64,000 nt of DNA from Bin18 sp965200355 (GTDB lineage: Bacteria > Desulfobacterota > Binatia > Bin18), in assembly GCA_965200355.1 (NCBI GenBank), contig OZ241351.1:1054001-1118000 (forward strand), written 5' to 3'. Shown here piece after piece: positions 7,956 through 15,951 of this stretch. The position numbers and the translations under genes were made by a program. Positions within the stretch are counted from its first letter, which is position 1, and the number at the start of each line of letters is the position of its first letter. The notes beneath the pieces were generated by a model. It saw only the letters and a list, made by a program, of their open reading frames with translations. It made no database searches and was not told where the DNA came from.

Positions 7956-8777
7956 CCAGTAGTGTTCATTTTTCGTTGATGGTGTTCCTCCACTCAAAAT
8001 ATCAAGGCATAGGTCCCGTAAGGCCACGAGCGGCCACTTTGCATTGGCATACACCAGCGTTTCCCGATACCGTTCCCCATTCAGGCTATACTCCCCACCC
8101 GCCGCAATTTTCTCCTTCTCGACTACGAGCTCCTTGTCCCCCACCATTCGTAATTCGTCTTTCCAGATTCGTAATGCCTCCCTCACCTGCGGCAAATCAT
8201 TCTGAGCAATCGCCCGCCGCTGCGCCCCCAAATCAAACCCATCGTTTTCCACCTTGAAGAACGCGATCTTGTCTGTCTTCTTCGCCAGCGCTTTGTCCAG
8301 CAACAGAATCGAAGTCTTGACGCCGGAGTACGGCTGGAACACGCCGGCCGGCAGCGAGACCACGGCCATTAAGTAGTCCTCAACCAGCAGCTTGCGCAGG
8401 CGCTTATAGGCAGTCTGGCTCTGAAAAATGATGCCCTCGGGCACGATGATGCCGGCCCGCCCGTTCGGGGTCAGATGCTCGGCGATATAGTCTACAAACA
8501 AGACTTCGCTCCGTTTGGACTGCACCGAAAAACGAGTGTGGGGCCGAATGCCGCCCTTGGGCGACATGAACGGCGGGTTGGCCAGAATCACGTCGGCGTA
8601 GGCGTGCCAGCGCTCCTGGCTGGTCAGGGTGTCATACTCGAAAATATGCGGGGCGACAAAGCCGTGCAGATACATATTGACCAGCGACAGGCGCACCATG
8701 TCGGGCGAAATATCGTAGCCCTGAAAGTTGGTGGCCAGGCGGCCCCGGTCGTCCGGGGTCAGAGTGCTTGTGGCCAT
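7917..8777 (-). pseudogene. hsdM: hsdM C-terminal part fused in frame to the hsdS N-terminus
   Basis: This open stretch encodes the second half of a type I N6-adenine methyltransferase: FQGYDISPDMVRLSLVNMYL, catalytic ILANPPFMSPKGG (motif IV NPPF), and GRAGIIVPEG. It then runs without a stop through GEYSLNGERYRET into WPLVALRDLCLDILSGGTPS, the start of an HsdS recognition domain. So M and half-S are one polypeptide, a known fusion architecture. It is out of frame with the upstream methylase half (junction near 8775-8790) and with the downstream hsdS half (near 7955). An internal ATG at 8777 exists but lacks the SAM-binding motif upstream. Confidence 0.8.
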
Positions 8778-9384
8778 CGGTGTCGGTGTTGGCCTTGAGG
8801 ATGTGGGTGTATGACGAAATCAGAAAGCCGGCGGTGCCGCAGGCCGGGTCAAGGATGGTGTCGGTCTTTTGGGGGTCAAGAACGGCCACGATGAAGTCAA
8901 TAATATGCCGGGGGGTGCGGAACTGCCCGGCATCGCCCTGGGAGCCGATCACCGACAGCAGATACTCGAAGGCATCGCCCAACCGCTCGGCGTGGTCGTA
9001 GCGGAACTCGTCAATGACCTTGAGAAAATCCCGCAAGGTCTCAGGGTCGCGGTAGGGCAGAAAGGCGTTCTTGAAAATATCCCGGAACAGGGGCGGAATC
9101 CCGGGGTTCTCCGGCATCCGGGTAATGGCCTCGGCGTACCGGGTGAGGATTGCGTGGCCGCCCAGGCCGGCGTGCATCAGCTTGGTCCAGCCAAAGTGGG
9201 CAAAGTCCCCGGCAAAGAAGGTGCGCGTGCCGCCCAATGCCTCGCTCTCGGCGTCCATGTCATCCATGAACTTGTAGATGAGCGCAATGGTAATCTGCTC
9301 CACTTGGCTCTTGGGGTCGGGCACTTTACCGACGAGCAGGTCGCGGGCCGTGTCGAGGCGACGGCGGGTGGTGGTGTCTAGCAT
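8776..9384 (-). pseudogene. hsdM: hsdM N-terminal part (SAM-binding half) ending in a frameshift
   Basis: Begins MLDTTTRRRLDTARDLLVGK and has the HsdM helical N-terminal domain, then FRTPRHIIDFIVAVLDP and the SAM motif I DPACGTAGFLISSY. After HILKANTDTDG the frame turns into unrelated sequence, while the correct continuation (TLTPDDRGRLATNFQGYD) lies one base later. This is an apparent one-base insertion or two-base deletion near 8775-8790. Together with the next two pieces it would form a gene of about 640 codons. The start lies 48 bp after hicA. Confidence 0.82.
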
Positions 9385-9432
9385 GACTCTGGCCTGTCGT
9401 CAGCAGCGGTCACATATTGCATCACAGCAAAC

Positions 9433-9642
9433 TCATAAACTCAGACACACCCAGTCTGCCTGTCTGATAATGGCGCGTAAGGTGCCCCGGTCCAGCTCTT
9501 TATGGTCAGGAACAACCAGTTGGGCGAAAGGGTCGTCACGACGCAAAATCATGTGGCTGCCGTGTTGCCGCTTCAGGTAATACCCAATTTTGCCGAGTGC
9601 TTTGACGCAATCCCGCCCGGAAACGCTCGGCAAACCGCTCAT
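9433..9642 (-). CDS. hicA: HicA-type mRNA interferase toxin
   Basis: A 69-residue protein starting MSGLPSVSGRDCVKALGKIG. The double-stranded-RNA-binding-like HicA motif KRQHGSHMILRR carries the catalytic histidine, followed by VPDHKELDRGTLRAIIRQA. HicA toxins cleave mRNA and are neutralised by HicB. The ATG overlaps the hicB stop (ATGA at 9639-9642), so antitoxin is translated first, the reverse of the classical hicAB order. The pair sits between hsdR and hsdM on the same strand, inside the R-M operon. Confidence 0.88.
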   Translation of the reverse strand: MSGLPSVSGRDCVKALGKIGYYLKRQHGSHMILRRDDPFAQLVVPDHKELDRGTLRAIIRQADWVCLSL

Positions 9643-9845
9643 ACGGCTACGACCAACGCCTCGAAACGTTCTTCCGGCACCGGCAATCCATCGTCTTGGA
9701 GTGCACGGATATAGCCCGCAATCGCCTCTTTGATATTGGCAATCGCCTCCTGCTTTGTCGTCCCTTGGCTGATGCAGCCGGACAGGCTGGGGCATTCGGC
9801 GACCCAATAACCGTCTTCGCCGGGGTAAATTACGACCTGCCGCAT
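9639..9845 (-). CDS. hicB: HicB-family antitoxin
   Basis: A 68-residue partial RNase H-fold protein starting MRQVVIYPGEDGYWVAECP, followed by LSGCISQGTTKQEAIANIKEAI, the family hallmark. HicB binds and inhibits HicA and often represses its own promoter. This short form lacks an obvious C-terminal DNA-binding domain. An upstream ATG at 9884 would add 13 residues, but the start at 9845 matches the family. It is 59 bp downstream of hsdR. Confidence 0.88.
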   Translation of the reverse strand: MRQVVIYPGEDGYWVAECPSLSGCISQGTTKQEAIANIKEAIAGYIRALQDDGLPVPEERFEALVVAV

Positions 9846-9904
9846 AGTTTCACCCGCCTCTCCCGAAACGTGTAGGCGCTGCATCGAACCATATGAATGA
9901 CAGT

Positions 9905-12421
9905 TCAGACGAGTTCGTTCAACGCCACATAGTCCTTCACATACGTGGGAATGAGGTCGCGGTATTGCGCCGGCACAGCCTTGTAGTCACGGGTGGAAAA
10001 GACCGGGGAGGTGGCCAGATTGGCGAACTGCCGCTTGTCGATAATGTCACGAGTGTAGCCGTCGGTGGCGTAGGCTTTGAAATAGGTCTTGATGGCCGCA
10101 ATGGAGTCGGCCCGGGCCGGCGTATGGTCACTGACGAATTTGGCAAATTCTTCTTCCAGTAATTCGTCCTTGGACTTGAATCGTGGGATGAGGTCGAAAA
10201 TTTTTTCCAGGATTTCGCGCAGGGTCAGACGTCGGTCCACCGCGGCAGCTTGGCGCAGCTTGGCCAGGGTATAATACTCCTCGGGCTTGTCGAAGACCTC
10301 CCGGTTGATGTAGTCAATAACCCGCTCCCACTGTCCGGTCTCAACCGCCCGGACGATGGTCTGGTCCTCCCGCACCGTATCCGCGAACCGGTCGAAGAAC
10401 ACCCGGTCTATTTTCATCCCCTCCAGGCCGATGGTTTCTTCTACGATGCCTTCAAGAATGTCACGGCCCAGATGCTCGTAGGCTCTGTGGCGTTGCCGGC
10501 CGTCGCCGCTTCCCTCTGTCCCAGGCCGAGGGAGTTCCAGCACCTCGTCATAGTTGAACTCGGTCTCGAAGTATTCGCAGTTGCCAAAGAAGTCGAACAG
10601 CTTAAACGCGGTTTTGTCCGGTTGGGCAACGGCCGCCTTGCGGTCTGCGTCGAACAGTTGGTCAAGGAAGTGATGTCTGCGGGTCCCGCGTCCCTTGATC
10701 TGGACGAAATCGGTAGGCGAGAAGATGGGCCGGAACAGGCCGAGATTCAGGATATCAGGACAGTCGTAGCCGGTCGTCATCATGCCCACCGTCACGCAGA
10801 TGCGCGCCTTGCTAGTCTTGTAGTCGGGCAGGAAGTTGCCCGAGCCGAGCAGGTTGTTATTGGCAAAATTGATGCTGAACTGCTGGGCGTCGGGAATCTG
10901 CGAAGTGACCTGAACCGCGAAGTCGGATTGGTATTTGCCGGGAAACCTGCGGTCGGCCATCTGGTTGAGGATGTGGGTCAGCTTGGCCGCGTGGTTCTGG
11001 CTGACGGCAAAAACAATGGACTTGCCAACCTCGCCGCTGACCGGGTCGCGCAGCGCGTGCTCAAGAAAGGTCTGACAGAACAGGTGGTTGGTGGCTGCGG
11101 CAAAGAAGCGCTTCTCGAACTCGCGCTGCTTGTACGCTTCCTGCTGATCCTCGCCGGTGCCATCGGTGAACGACACCATAAAACCCTCTTCGGACAAGAG
11201 TTGGGTCGTCACTTCCGTGCGTGCGCCTACCACGGTCGGGTGAATCAGAAAGCCGTCCCGCACGCCGTCGAGCAGTGTGTAGCGAAAAGTCGGCTGTCCG
11301 CTCTCACAGCCGAAGGTCCGATAGGTGTCCAGCAACAGCCGACGCTCGGCCTCACGCGGGTCCTGGGTCCTCCGCTCGGTCTGGTCGAAGCTCCGCAGGT
11401 AATCGCGAGGCGTGGCGGTCAGACCGAGCTTATAGCCCACAAAATAGTCGAGCACCGCCCGTGCATTCCCGCCGATGGAGCGGTGCGCCTCGTCGGAGAC
11501 CACCAGGTCAAAGTCCGTAGGCGAGGACAAGCGCTGGTATTTATTATTGAACAGCAAAGACTGGACGGTACTGACGACGATCTCGGCCCGCCGCCAGTCG
11601 TCACGCTGCTCCTTATAGATGACCGTCCGAAAATCCGCGGCCAGCAGCCCGCCAAACGCCTTGCGGGCCTGCTCCTCCAGTTCCAACCGGTCAACCAGAA
11701 ACAGCACGCGGCGCGCATTACCGGAACGCAGAAACAGCTTGATAACCGCTGCGGCTGTGAGGGTTTTGCCCGTGCCGGTCGCCATCTCGAACAGAAAGCG
11801 GTCGTGACCGTCTTGAACGGCGCGTTGCAGGGCATGAACGGTCGTGCGTTGATAGGCGCGCAGAAAGCGCAAGGCGTTGGCCTGGATAAATCCGGGGCGT
11901 TCGGCGGTGTTTTTCCAGGCCGCTTCGGAGGCGTAGCCCGGGCGCTGGGTCAGGACGATATAGTCGTCGTTGACCTGTGCATTGACCAGACGTTGCGGGT
12001 CGGGTGAGGCATGTGCAGAGCCGGCCACGGAGTCGGGTGTGGGAAACGTCGTGATAGGAGCGGGGTTGCCACGCTTCAGGTCCCAGAAGTAGTGCAGGTT
12101 GCCGTTGGACAGCAGAACGAAGCGGCAGTTCAGCGAGCGGGCGTATTTGCGTGCCTGTTCTTTGCCGACCAGCGGATGCTTGTCCTCGGCCTTGGCCTCC
12201 AGCACGATGAGCGGGAAGCCCGTGGTATCGAGCAGCAGAAAGTCGATAAAACCCTTTTGGATATTCTCGAAGTTCTCGCCCAAGCGGTCGAGGTCGGACG
12301 CCTTGAGGGTGACGCGGGGTTCAAGCTGGATGGTGGCGGGATGGGCACCGTCTGCAAAGAAACGCCAGCCGGCGGCTTCGAGCAGGGTGTTGATCTTGAT
12401 ACGGGCCGTGGCTTCGTTCAT
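9905..12421 (-). CDS. hsdR: Type I restriction enzyme R subunit (HsdR)
   Basis: An intact 838-residue protein. The N-terminal nuclease domain shows GFIDFLLLD (D60) and LEAKAED (E75-K77), the PD-(D/E)XK centre. The SF2 translocase follows with Walker A MATGTGKT at 213-220, DEAH at 310-313 and TATPRD. The C-terminal region ends in helical segments for complex assembly. It cleaves unmodified DNA after translocation as part of HsdR2M2S. Its partner hsdM-hsdS carries two frameshifts, so the complex may not assemble. hicBA follows directly downstream. Confidence 0.93.
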   Translation of the reverse strand: MNEATARIKINTLLEAAGWRFFADGAHPATIQLEPRVTLKASDLDRLGENFENIQKGFIDFLLLDTTGFPLIVLEAKAEDKHPLVGKEQARKYARSLNCRFVLLSNGNLHYFWDLKRGNPAPITTFPTPDSVAGSAHASPDPQRLVNAQVNDDYIVLTQRPGYASEAAWKNTAERPGFIQANALRFLRAYQRTTVHALQRAVQDGHDRFLFEMATGTGKTLTAAAVIKLFLRSGNARRVLFLVDRLELEEQARKAFGGLLAADFRTVIYKEQRDDWRRAEIVVSTVQSLLFNNKYQRLSSPTDFDLVVSDEAHRSIGGNARAVLDYFVGYKLGLTATPRDYLRSFDQTERRTQDPREAERRLLLDTYRTFGCESGQPTFRYTLLDGVRDGFLIHPTVVGARTEVTTQLLSEEGFMVSFTDGTGEDQQEAYKQREFEKRFFAAATNHLFCQTFLEHALRDPVSGEVGKSIVFAVSQNHAAKLTHILNQMADRRFPGKYQSDFAVQVTSQIPDAQQFSINFANNNLLGSGNFLPDYKTSKARICVTVGMMTTGYDCPDILNLGLFRPIFSPTDFVQIKGRGTRRHHFLDQLFDADRKAAVAQPDKTAFKLFDFFGNCEYFETEFNYDEVLELPRPGTEGSGDGRQRHRAYEHLGRDILEGIVEETIGLEGMKIDRVFFDRFADTVREDQTIVRAVETGQWERVIDYINREVFDKPEEYYTLAKLRQAAAVDRRLTLREILEKIFDLIPRFKSKDELLEEEFAKFVSDHTPARADSIAAIKTYFKAYATDGYTRDIIDKRQFANLATSPVFSTRDYKAVPAQYRDLIPTYVKDYVALNELV

Positions 12422-12514
12422 GCCGTCGTCAGACTACCCCTTCGGCATCCTGGCGGATATTCCCGAGCCGCTGACTGGTGCGGAAAAACCCATCAGACGT
12501 TGGCATGGAAGACG

Positions 12515-13132
12515 CTAAACAAAGAGTAATGTGCGCGCAATCCATTCGCCCACGGCCTGAATGCCCAGCCCGGTTTTACAGTTGGTCAGTAGAACGGGCC
12601 GCGTCCCCCGAGCGTGGTGGGCATCCTGGGTCATGGCCTCAAGATTTGCCCCAACATAGGGGGCAAGATCGACCTTGTTGATAACCAGGAGGTCCGAGCG
12701 GGTAATGCCCAGCCCCCGCTTGCGTGGAATATCGTCGCCCCCGGCCACGTCGATGACAAAAACAAAGGCGTCGGCGAGTTCTGGAGAATACGTTGAGGCC
12801 AGATTATCTCCGCCACTTTCCACGATAATGAGGTCCAGAGCGGGAAACTGCTCCTCCAACTGACGGACGGCTTCCAGGTTCATGGTCGGGTCTTCACGGA
12901 TAACGGTGTGCGGGCAGGCACCGGTCTCAACCCCGACAATGCGCTCTGGGGAGAGAAAGCCACGCCTCCGCAGGCGTTGGGCGTCCTCCTGGGTCAGAAT
13001 ATCATTGGTAATGACCGCAACCTGCCGCCCCTGCCGCTGAAGATAGGGCACCACCTGTTCAATCAGCGCGGTCTTGCCCGAGCCAACCGGCCCACCGATC
13101 CCAAGCCGGGGAACTTCAACATAGTCTGTCAT
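12515..13132 (-). CDS. ureG: Urease accessory GTPase UreG
   Basis: A 205-residue SIMIBI-class GTPase. The P-loop GPVGSGKT is at residues 14-21, the metal-binding Cys-Pro-His at 73-75 (ETGACPHTVIRED), ESGGDNLAST is the switch region, and NKVDL gives guanine specificity. UreG delivers Ni(II) to urease with UreE, UreF and UreH. GAGG precedes the ATG at good spacing, and a TATAAT lies at 13162-13157 on the same strand. Urease subunits are not in the window, and an R-M cluster separates this gene from ureE. Confidence 0.95.
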   Translation of the reverse strand: MTDYVEVPRLGIGGPVGSGKTALIEQVVPYLQRQGRQVAVITNDILTQEDAQRLRRRGFLSPERIVGVETGACPHTVIREDPTMNLEAVRQLEEQFPALDLIIVESGGDNLASTYSPELADAFVFVIDVAGGDDIPRKRGLGITRSDLLVINKVDLAPYVGANLEAMTQDAHHARGTRPVLLTNCKTGLGIQAVGEWIARTLLFV

Positions 13133-13156
13133 ACCGCCTCACTAATATAAGTTTAG

Positions 13157-13162
13157 ATTATA
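13157..13162 (-). promoter_or_regulatory. -10 element (TATAAT) upstream of ureG
   Basis: A perfect TATAAT on the minus strand lies 24 bp before the ureG ATG, in an AT-rich stretch (13141-13200) unlike the surrounding GC-rich DNA. No good -35 is seen 17 bp upstream. Confidence 0.4.
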
Positions 13163-13194
13163 AATAAAACAAATTTAATTCAGATTAACTTATC

Positions 13195-13223
13195 TTGTAA
13201 AGGGTGCCGGCCTCGGCTATAGT
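13195..13223 (+). promoter_or_regulatory. Sigma-70-type promoter of the candidate small RNA
   Basis: TTGTAA (13195-13200), exactly 17 bp, then TATAGT (13218-13223), reading on the plus strand, away from ureG. The predicted start is near 13230. No protein gene follows on this strand; the transcript would run into a terminator at 13330. Confidence 0.55.
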
Positions 13224-13232
13224 TTTCCTCAT

Positions 13233-13247
13233 TGAACGAATCGTTCA
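13233..13247. promoter_or_regulatory. 15-bp perfect palindrome, TetR-type operator candidate
   Basis: TGAACGA-A-TCGTTCA is a perfect palindrome around one central base, starting about 3 bp after the predicted start site of the plus-strand transcript. Its size, symmetry and position suit a dimeric repressor of the TetR/AcrR type. No TetR gene is found in the window. Confidence 0.45.
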
Positions 13248-13287
13248 GACCATCATCGTCAGGCTCTCCCCGTCCTGACGGTGGTTC

Positions 13288-13329
13288 AAGGCCTGCAGGT
13301 TTCCCCTCCTTTCCCCTGCAGGCCTTTTT
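13288..13329 (+). terminator. Intrinsic terminator
   Basis: A perfect 12-bp stem (13288-13299 with 13315-13326, core GGCCTGCAGG) with a 15-nt loop is followed by a T5 tract on the plus strand. On the minus strand only two T residues follow, so it works mainly for plus-strand transcription; it could weakly serve the thiolase gene. Confidence 0.8.
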
Positions 13330-13356
13330 CTTTCTTCCTTTTGCTGGTTCTGGAGA

Positions 13357-14559
13357 TTAGACGCTGAACACGTGGACAGACGCGACCGCGTTTTCGCCGT
13401 CCAGGACGCCGCCGCCATTTTCGGTCAGGCCAACCTTGGCACCTGCGACCTGTCGCTGACCCGCCTCGCCTCGGAGTTGCCAGAATATCTCGCAGATCTG
13501 AGCCACGCCGGTCGCGCCGACCGGATGCCCCTTGGCCAGGAGACCGCCACTGGGATTGACCGGGCAGCGCCCACCCAACTGGGTCACGCCCTCGTCAATG
13601 AGTTTTCCACCCTCGCCGGCTGGGCACAGACCTAGCTCCTCGTACACGAGCAGCTCGGCCGGTGCGGTGGCGTCGTGGACCTCAATCACCTGGAGAGCAT
13701 CCGGCCCAAGCCCGGCCTGCTCGTATGCCTTGTGGGCGACTGATGGGACGATGCCGGGGGAATCGGCCGCCTGTTGATTGCTTGAACCCAGGGTCGAGGC
13801 TTTGACGTAGACGGGCCGGCTGGTGAGTTGGCGGGCCTTGTCGGCTGTGGTCACCAGGACTGCGGCCGCGCCGTCGCCTATCGGGGAACACATCATGCGG
13901 GTGAGGGGGTCTGCGATGAGGGGCGCGGCCAGCACCTCTTCGACCGAGCGCTTGGTTTGATACTGAGCGTGGGGGTTCAGGCTCCCGTTGGTGTGATTCT
14001 TGGCAGCGATACGGGCAAACTGCTCGCGCGTCGTGCCGTAGTCCTGCATATGCTGGCGGGCGAGGTTGGCATAATAGTCCATAAACACGCTGCGGGACTG
14101 ACCGGCCCCCGCGCTCTGCTCGCCGCTCATCTCTCTGGCAAAGGTCTCGGCCAGATCCAGGTCAATGGCGCTGCCAATCGCCTGGAAGGTCCGCTGCTTA
14201 TCCGGGTGAAAGAGTTTTTCCATGCCGAGCGCGAGTACAACGTCATACATGCCGGACGCGACGTATAGCCAGGCCAGATGAAAAGCCGTGGAAGAGCTGG
14301 CGCACGCATTTTCGGTATTAATGACCGGGATACCGCCAATACCGAGTTCGCGCAGCACGACTTGGCCCCGGATACACTCCTGGCCGGTAATCAGACCGGC
14401 CACCGCATTGCCCACGGCCGCGGCCTCAATATCGTGCGTGCTGACCCCGGCGGATTGGACGGCTCCTTCGACCGCCTCCCGGGCCAAATCCTTCATACTG
14501 CGCTCCAGATGTTTGCCAAAATGCGTCATCCCCGCGCCAACGAGTGCAACCTGTCGCAT
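13357..14559 (-). CDS. Thiolase-family protein (SCP-x / acetyl-CoA acetyltransferase type)
   Basis: A 400-residue thiolase from the ATG at 14559, chosen for the AAGGGGA ribosome-binding site and the typical MRQVALVGAGMTHFGKH start. The nucleophilic Cys86 lies in NACASSS, the mid-protein EVHDATAPAEL carries the HDA-type histidine segment, and GGLLAKGHPVGATG provides the C-terminal His. The C-terminal second cysteine motif of degradative thiolases is replaced by LTENGGG, as in SCP-x-type thiolases. Such enzymes cleave or condense acyl-CoA chains; the substrate is unknown. Confidence 0.88.
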   Translation of the reverse strand: MRQVALVGAGMTHFGKHLERSMKDLAREAVEGAVQSAGVSTHDIEAAAVGNAVAGLITGQECIRGQVVLRELGIGGIPVINTENACASSSTAFHLAWLYVASGMYDVVLALGMEKLFHPDKQRTFQAIGSAIDLDLAETFAREMSGEQSAGAGQSRSVFMDYYANLARQHMQDYGTTREQFARIAAKNHTNGSLNPHAQYQTKRSVEEVLAAPLIADPLTRMMCSPIGDGAAAVLVTTADKARQLTSRPVYVKASTLGSSNQQAADSPGIVPSVAHKAYEQAGLGPDALQVIEVHDATAPAELLVYEELGLCPAGEGGKLIDEGVTQLGGRCPVNPSGGLLAKGHPVGATGVAQICEIFWQLRGEAGQRQVAGAKVGLTENGGGVLDGENAVASVHVFSV

Positions 14560-14635
14560 ACCGTTCCCCTTTCCTGTAGATGTGAGAGCCCCTAGTCTAC
14601 CAGTCCGCATGGCAGGCAGAAAGGAGGCAGACCGG

Positions 14636-14872
14636 ATGGAAGATGCGCTTGCGATTATGGGGCAATGGATTGGTCTGGTGAAGTCGGCCAAGCTGTCCAT
14701 TGCAGAGGTGAGTCGAGACTGTGAAGAACGCGTGGCCGCCGGCGTGGTCAGTGCAGAGGAGGATTTTCAGGAAGCGGTCCGGGCCGTGTTTGAAACGCTC
14801 AGTACTCTTCAGGTGCGCCTGGAAGAACAAGAGGAATTGCTGGAAGCAGAACTGGAAGATGAGGAGGGGTAA
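14636..14872 (+). CDS. Small coiled-coil protein
   Basis: A 78-residue acidic, helical protein starting MEDALAIMGQWIGLVK and ending in a heptad-like tail (LSTLQVRLEEQEELLEAEL). The start at 14636 is set by AGGAGG eight bases upstream. It lies divergently from the thiolase gene and converges on gspK. No family is recognised. Confidence 0.6.
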   Translation: MEDALAIMGQWIGLVKSAKLSIAEVSRDCEERVAAGVVSAEEDFQEAVRAVFETLSTLQVRLEEQEELLEAELEDEEG

Positions 14873-14889
14873 AGGCAGGCCGGGCAGGC

Positions 14890-15951
14890 TCAGAACCACC
14901 CCTCGTCCTCGTCTTCCAGGTCGTCTTTGCTGAGCGGCAGGGCCTGTGAGGGCAGACGGTCATGCCAGCGCAGCACCCGATACGATTGACCGCCGGTGCG
15001 GTCAATAACGCCGGCCAGCCGGCGGGTGATCTGTCCGGTGTTCAGATAGCCGACGCTCTCTATGGTGACAATCGTGGGCAGCCCCCCCCGGGCCGCGGTC
15101 GCGTCCAGGAACTCGGCCCCGCAGTTCTCGCGCCGCTGTCGGAGCGTTTCCTGCGCAGTTTCCGCATCAACCCCCTGGATAGCGCGGAGGACGAGGGCGT
15201 TGGCGGTTTGCGTATTGGCCATATTGCCGCTCCGCGCATTTCCATACACGGTGAACACTTCGTTCAGGGTGTTGTAAAAGAGGTCTTGGGTCACATCACG
15301 GATGAGCAGGAGTTCGTCAATGGTGTCGAGCGGACCGTCCTTGGCCGGGTAGGCAATGTCCTGGGCCAGATAATACTCGCTCTCAACGCCATTCAGCCGC
15401 TCCAAGGGGTCTGGGTCGCGCCAGTCGAGGATGGCATCGGCCAGGGCATCCCCAAAGTCCGGCTCAAAGTCCAGATTGGTAAAGGTCTGGCGGAGAATAA
15501 TCTCATCCGCCTGATTGATATTGATTTTGCCGCTCTCATCACTGACGCGGACCTGATAGCCGCCCTCGCCATAGGCTTCATCTCTCCACTGCCCATCGCC
15601 GAGCAGCCAGACGTCCGGGCACTCCTGTGGCTCATCATCGCTCAGCCGGTCGCGGGGGCCGAGTCGGTCGTCGTCCTGGAGATTGCGAGTTCGGCCCTGT
15701 TGGCTCGTCCGAATAAGCTGGTAGAGGGCGCGGTTCAGCCCGGCTAGGGCCAAATAATAGGTTTTGACTTCCTGTTGGTACACATCGGTGCTCATCCCCT
15801 CCACCCGGGCGGTCCGACCGAGCTCAATCGCAACGACCATGAGCACCATCAGCGCCCACATGACCACAATCAGAATCACGCCCCGCTCGTTCTGCAAAGC
15901 GGAAACGGGGGCCGCTTTTTTGTCTGAGTGGCGGACCGGTTTCCGCCTCAT
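14890..15951 (-). CDS. gspK: Type II secretion minor pseudopilin GspK
   Basis: A 353-residue protein with an N-terminal hydrophobic pseudopilin helix (GVILIVVMWALMVLMVVAIE) after a short basic leader. The large GspK globular domain follows, including ESGKININQADE, a helix-hairpin-helix-like segment with LDTIDELLLIRDV. GspK caps the tip of the T2SS pseudopilus with GspI and GspJ. Its ATG overlaps the gspJ stop by 4 bp. It is last in a gspH-I-J-K run on the minus strand; gspC-G and L-M are not in the window. Confidence 0.9.
   Translation of the reverse strand: MRRKPVRHSDKKAAPVSALQNERGVILIVVMWALMVLMVVAIELGRTARVEGMSTDVYQQEVKTYYLALAGLNRALYQLIRTSQQGRTRNLQDDDRLGPRDRLSDDEPQECPDVWLLGDGQWRDEAYGEGGYQVRVSDESGKININQADEIILRQTFTNLDFEPDFGDALADAILDWRDPDPLERLNGVESEYYLAQDIAYPAKDGPLDTIDELLLIRDVTQDLFYNTLNEVFTVYGNARSGNMANTQTANALVLRAIQGVDAETAQETLRQRRENCGAEFLDATAARGGLPTIVTIESVGYLNTGQITRRLAGVIDRTGGQSYRVLRWHDRLPSQALPLSKDDLEDEDEGWF

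Larger units (their letters stand above)
13230..13330 (+). ncRNA. Candidate regulated small RNA (about 100 nt)
   Basis: A complete-looking transcription unit lies between ureG and the thiolase gene. It has a promoter at 13195-13223, a palindrome at 13233-13247, a hairpin with stem CGTCAGG/CCTGACG (13257-13263 with 13274-13280, extendable by two pairs), and a strong intrinsic terminator at 13288-13329. No ORF of credible length is contained. The flanking genes are both on the other strand, so this is not a leader of either. It may be an sRNA; expression is inferred, not shown. Confidence 0.5.

Noticed and set aside
8777..9384. Translation restart at ATG 8777 giving a shorter functional HsdM
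   Set aside because: That product would lack SAM motif I and the N-terminal domain, so it could not methylate.
10250..12007. 585-codon plus-strand ORF opposite hsdR
   Set aside because: It is fully antisense to a well-conserved HsdR with all motifs; long antisense frames are expected in GC-rich genes, and the translation shows no known domain.
13141..13200. AT-rich stretch as a replication or plasmid origin
   Set aside because: No DnaA-box cluster, iterons or rep gene nearby; it contains promoter elements that explain the base composition.
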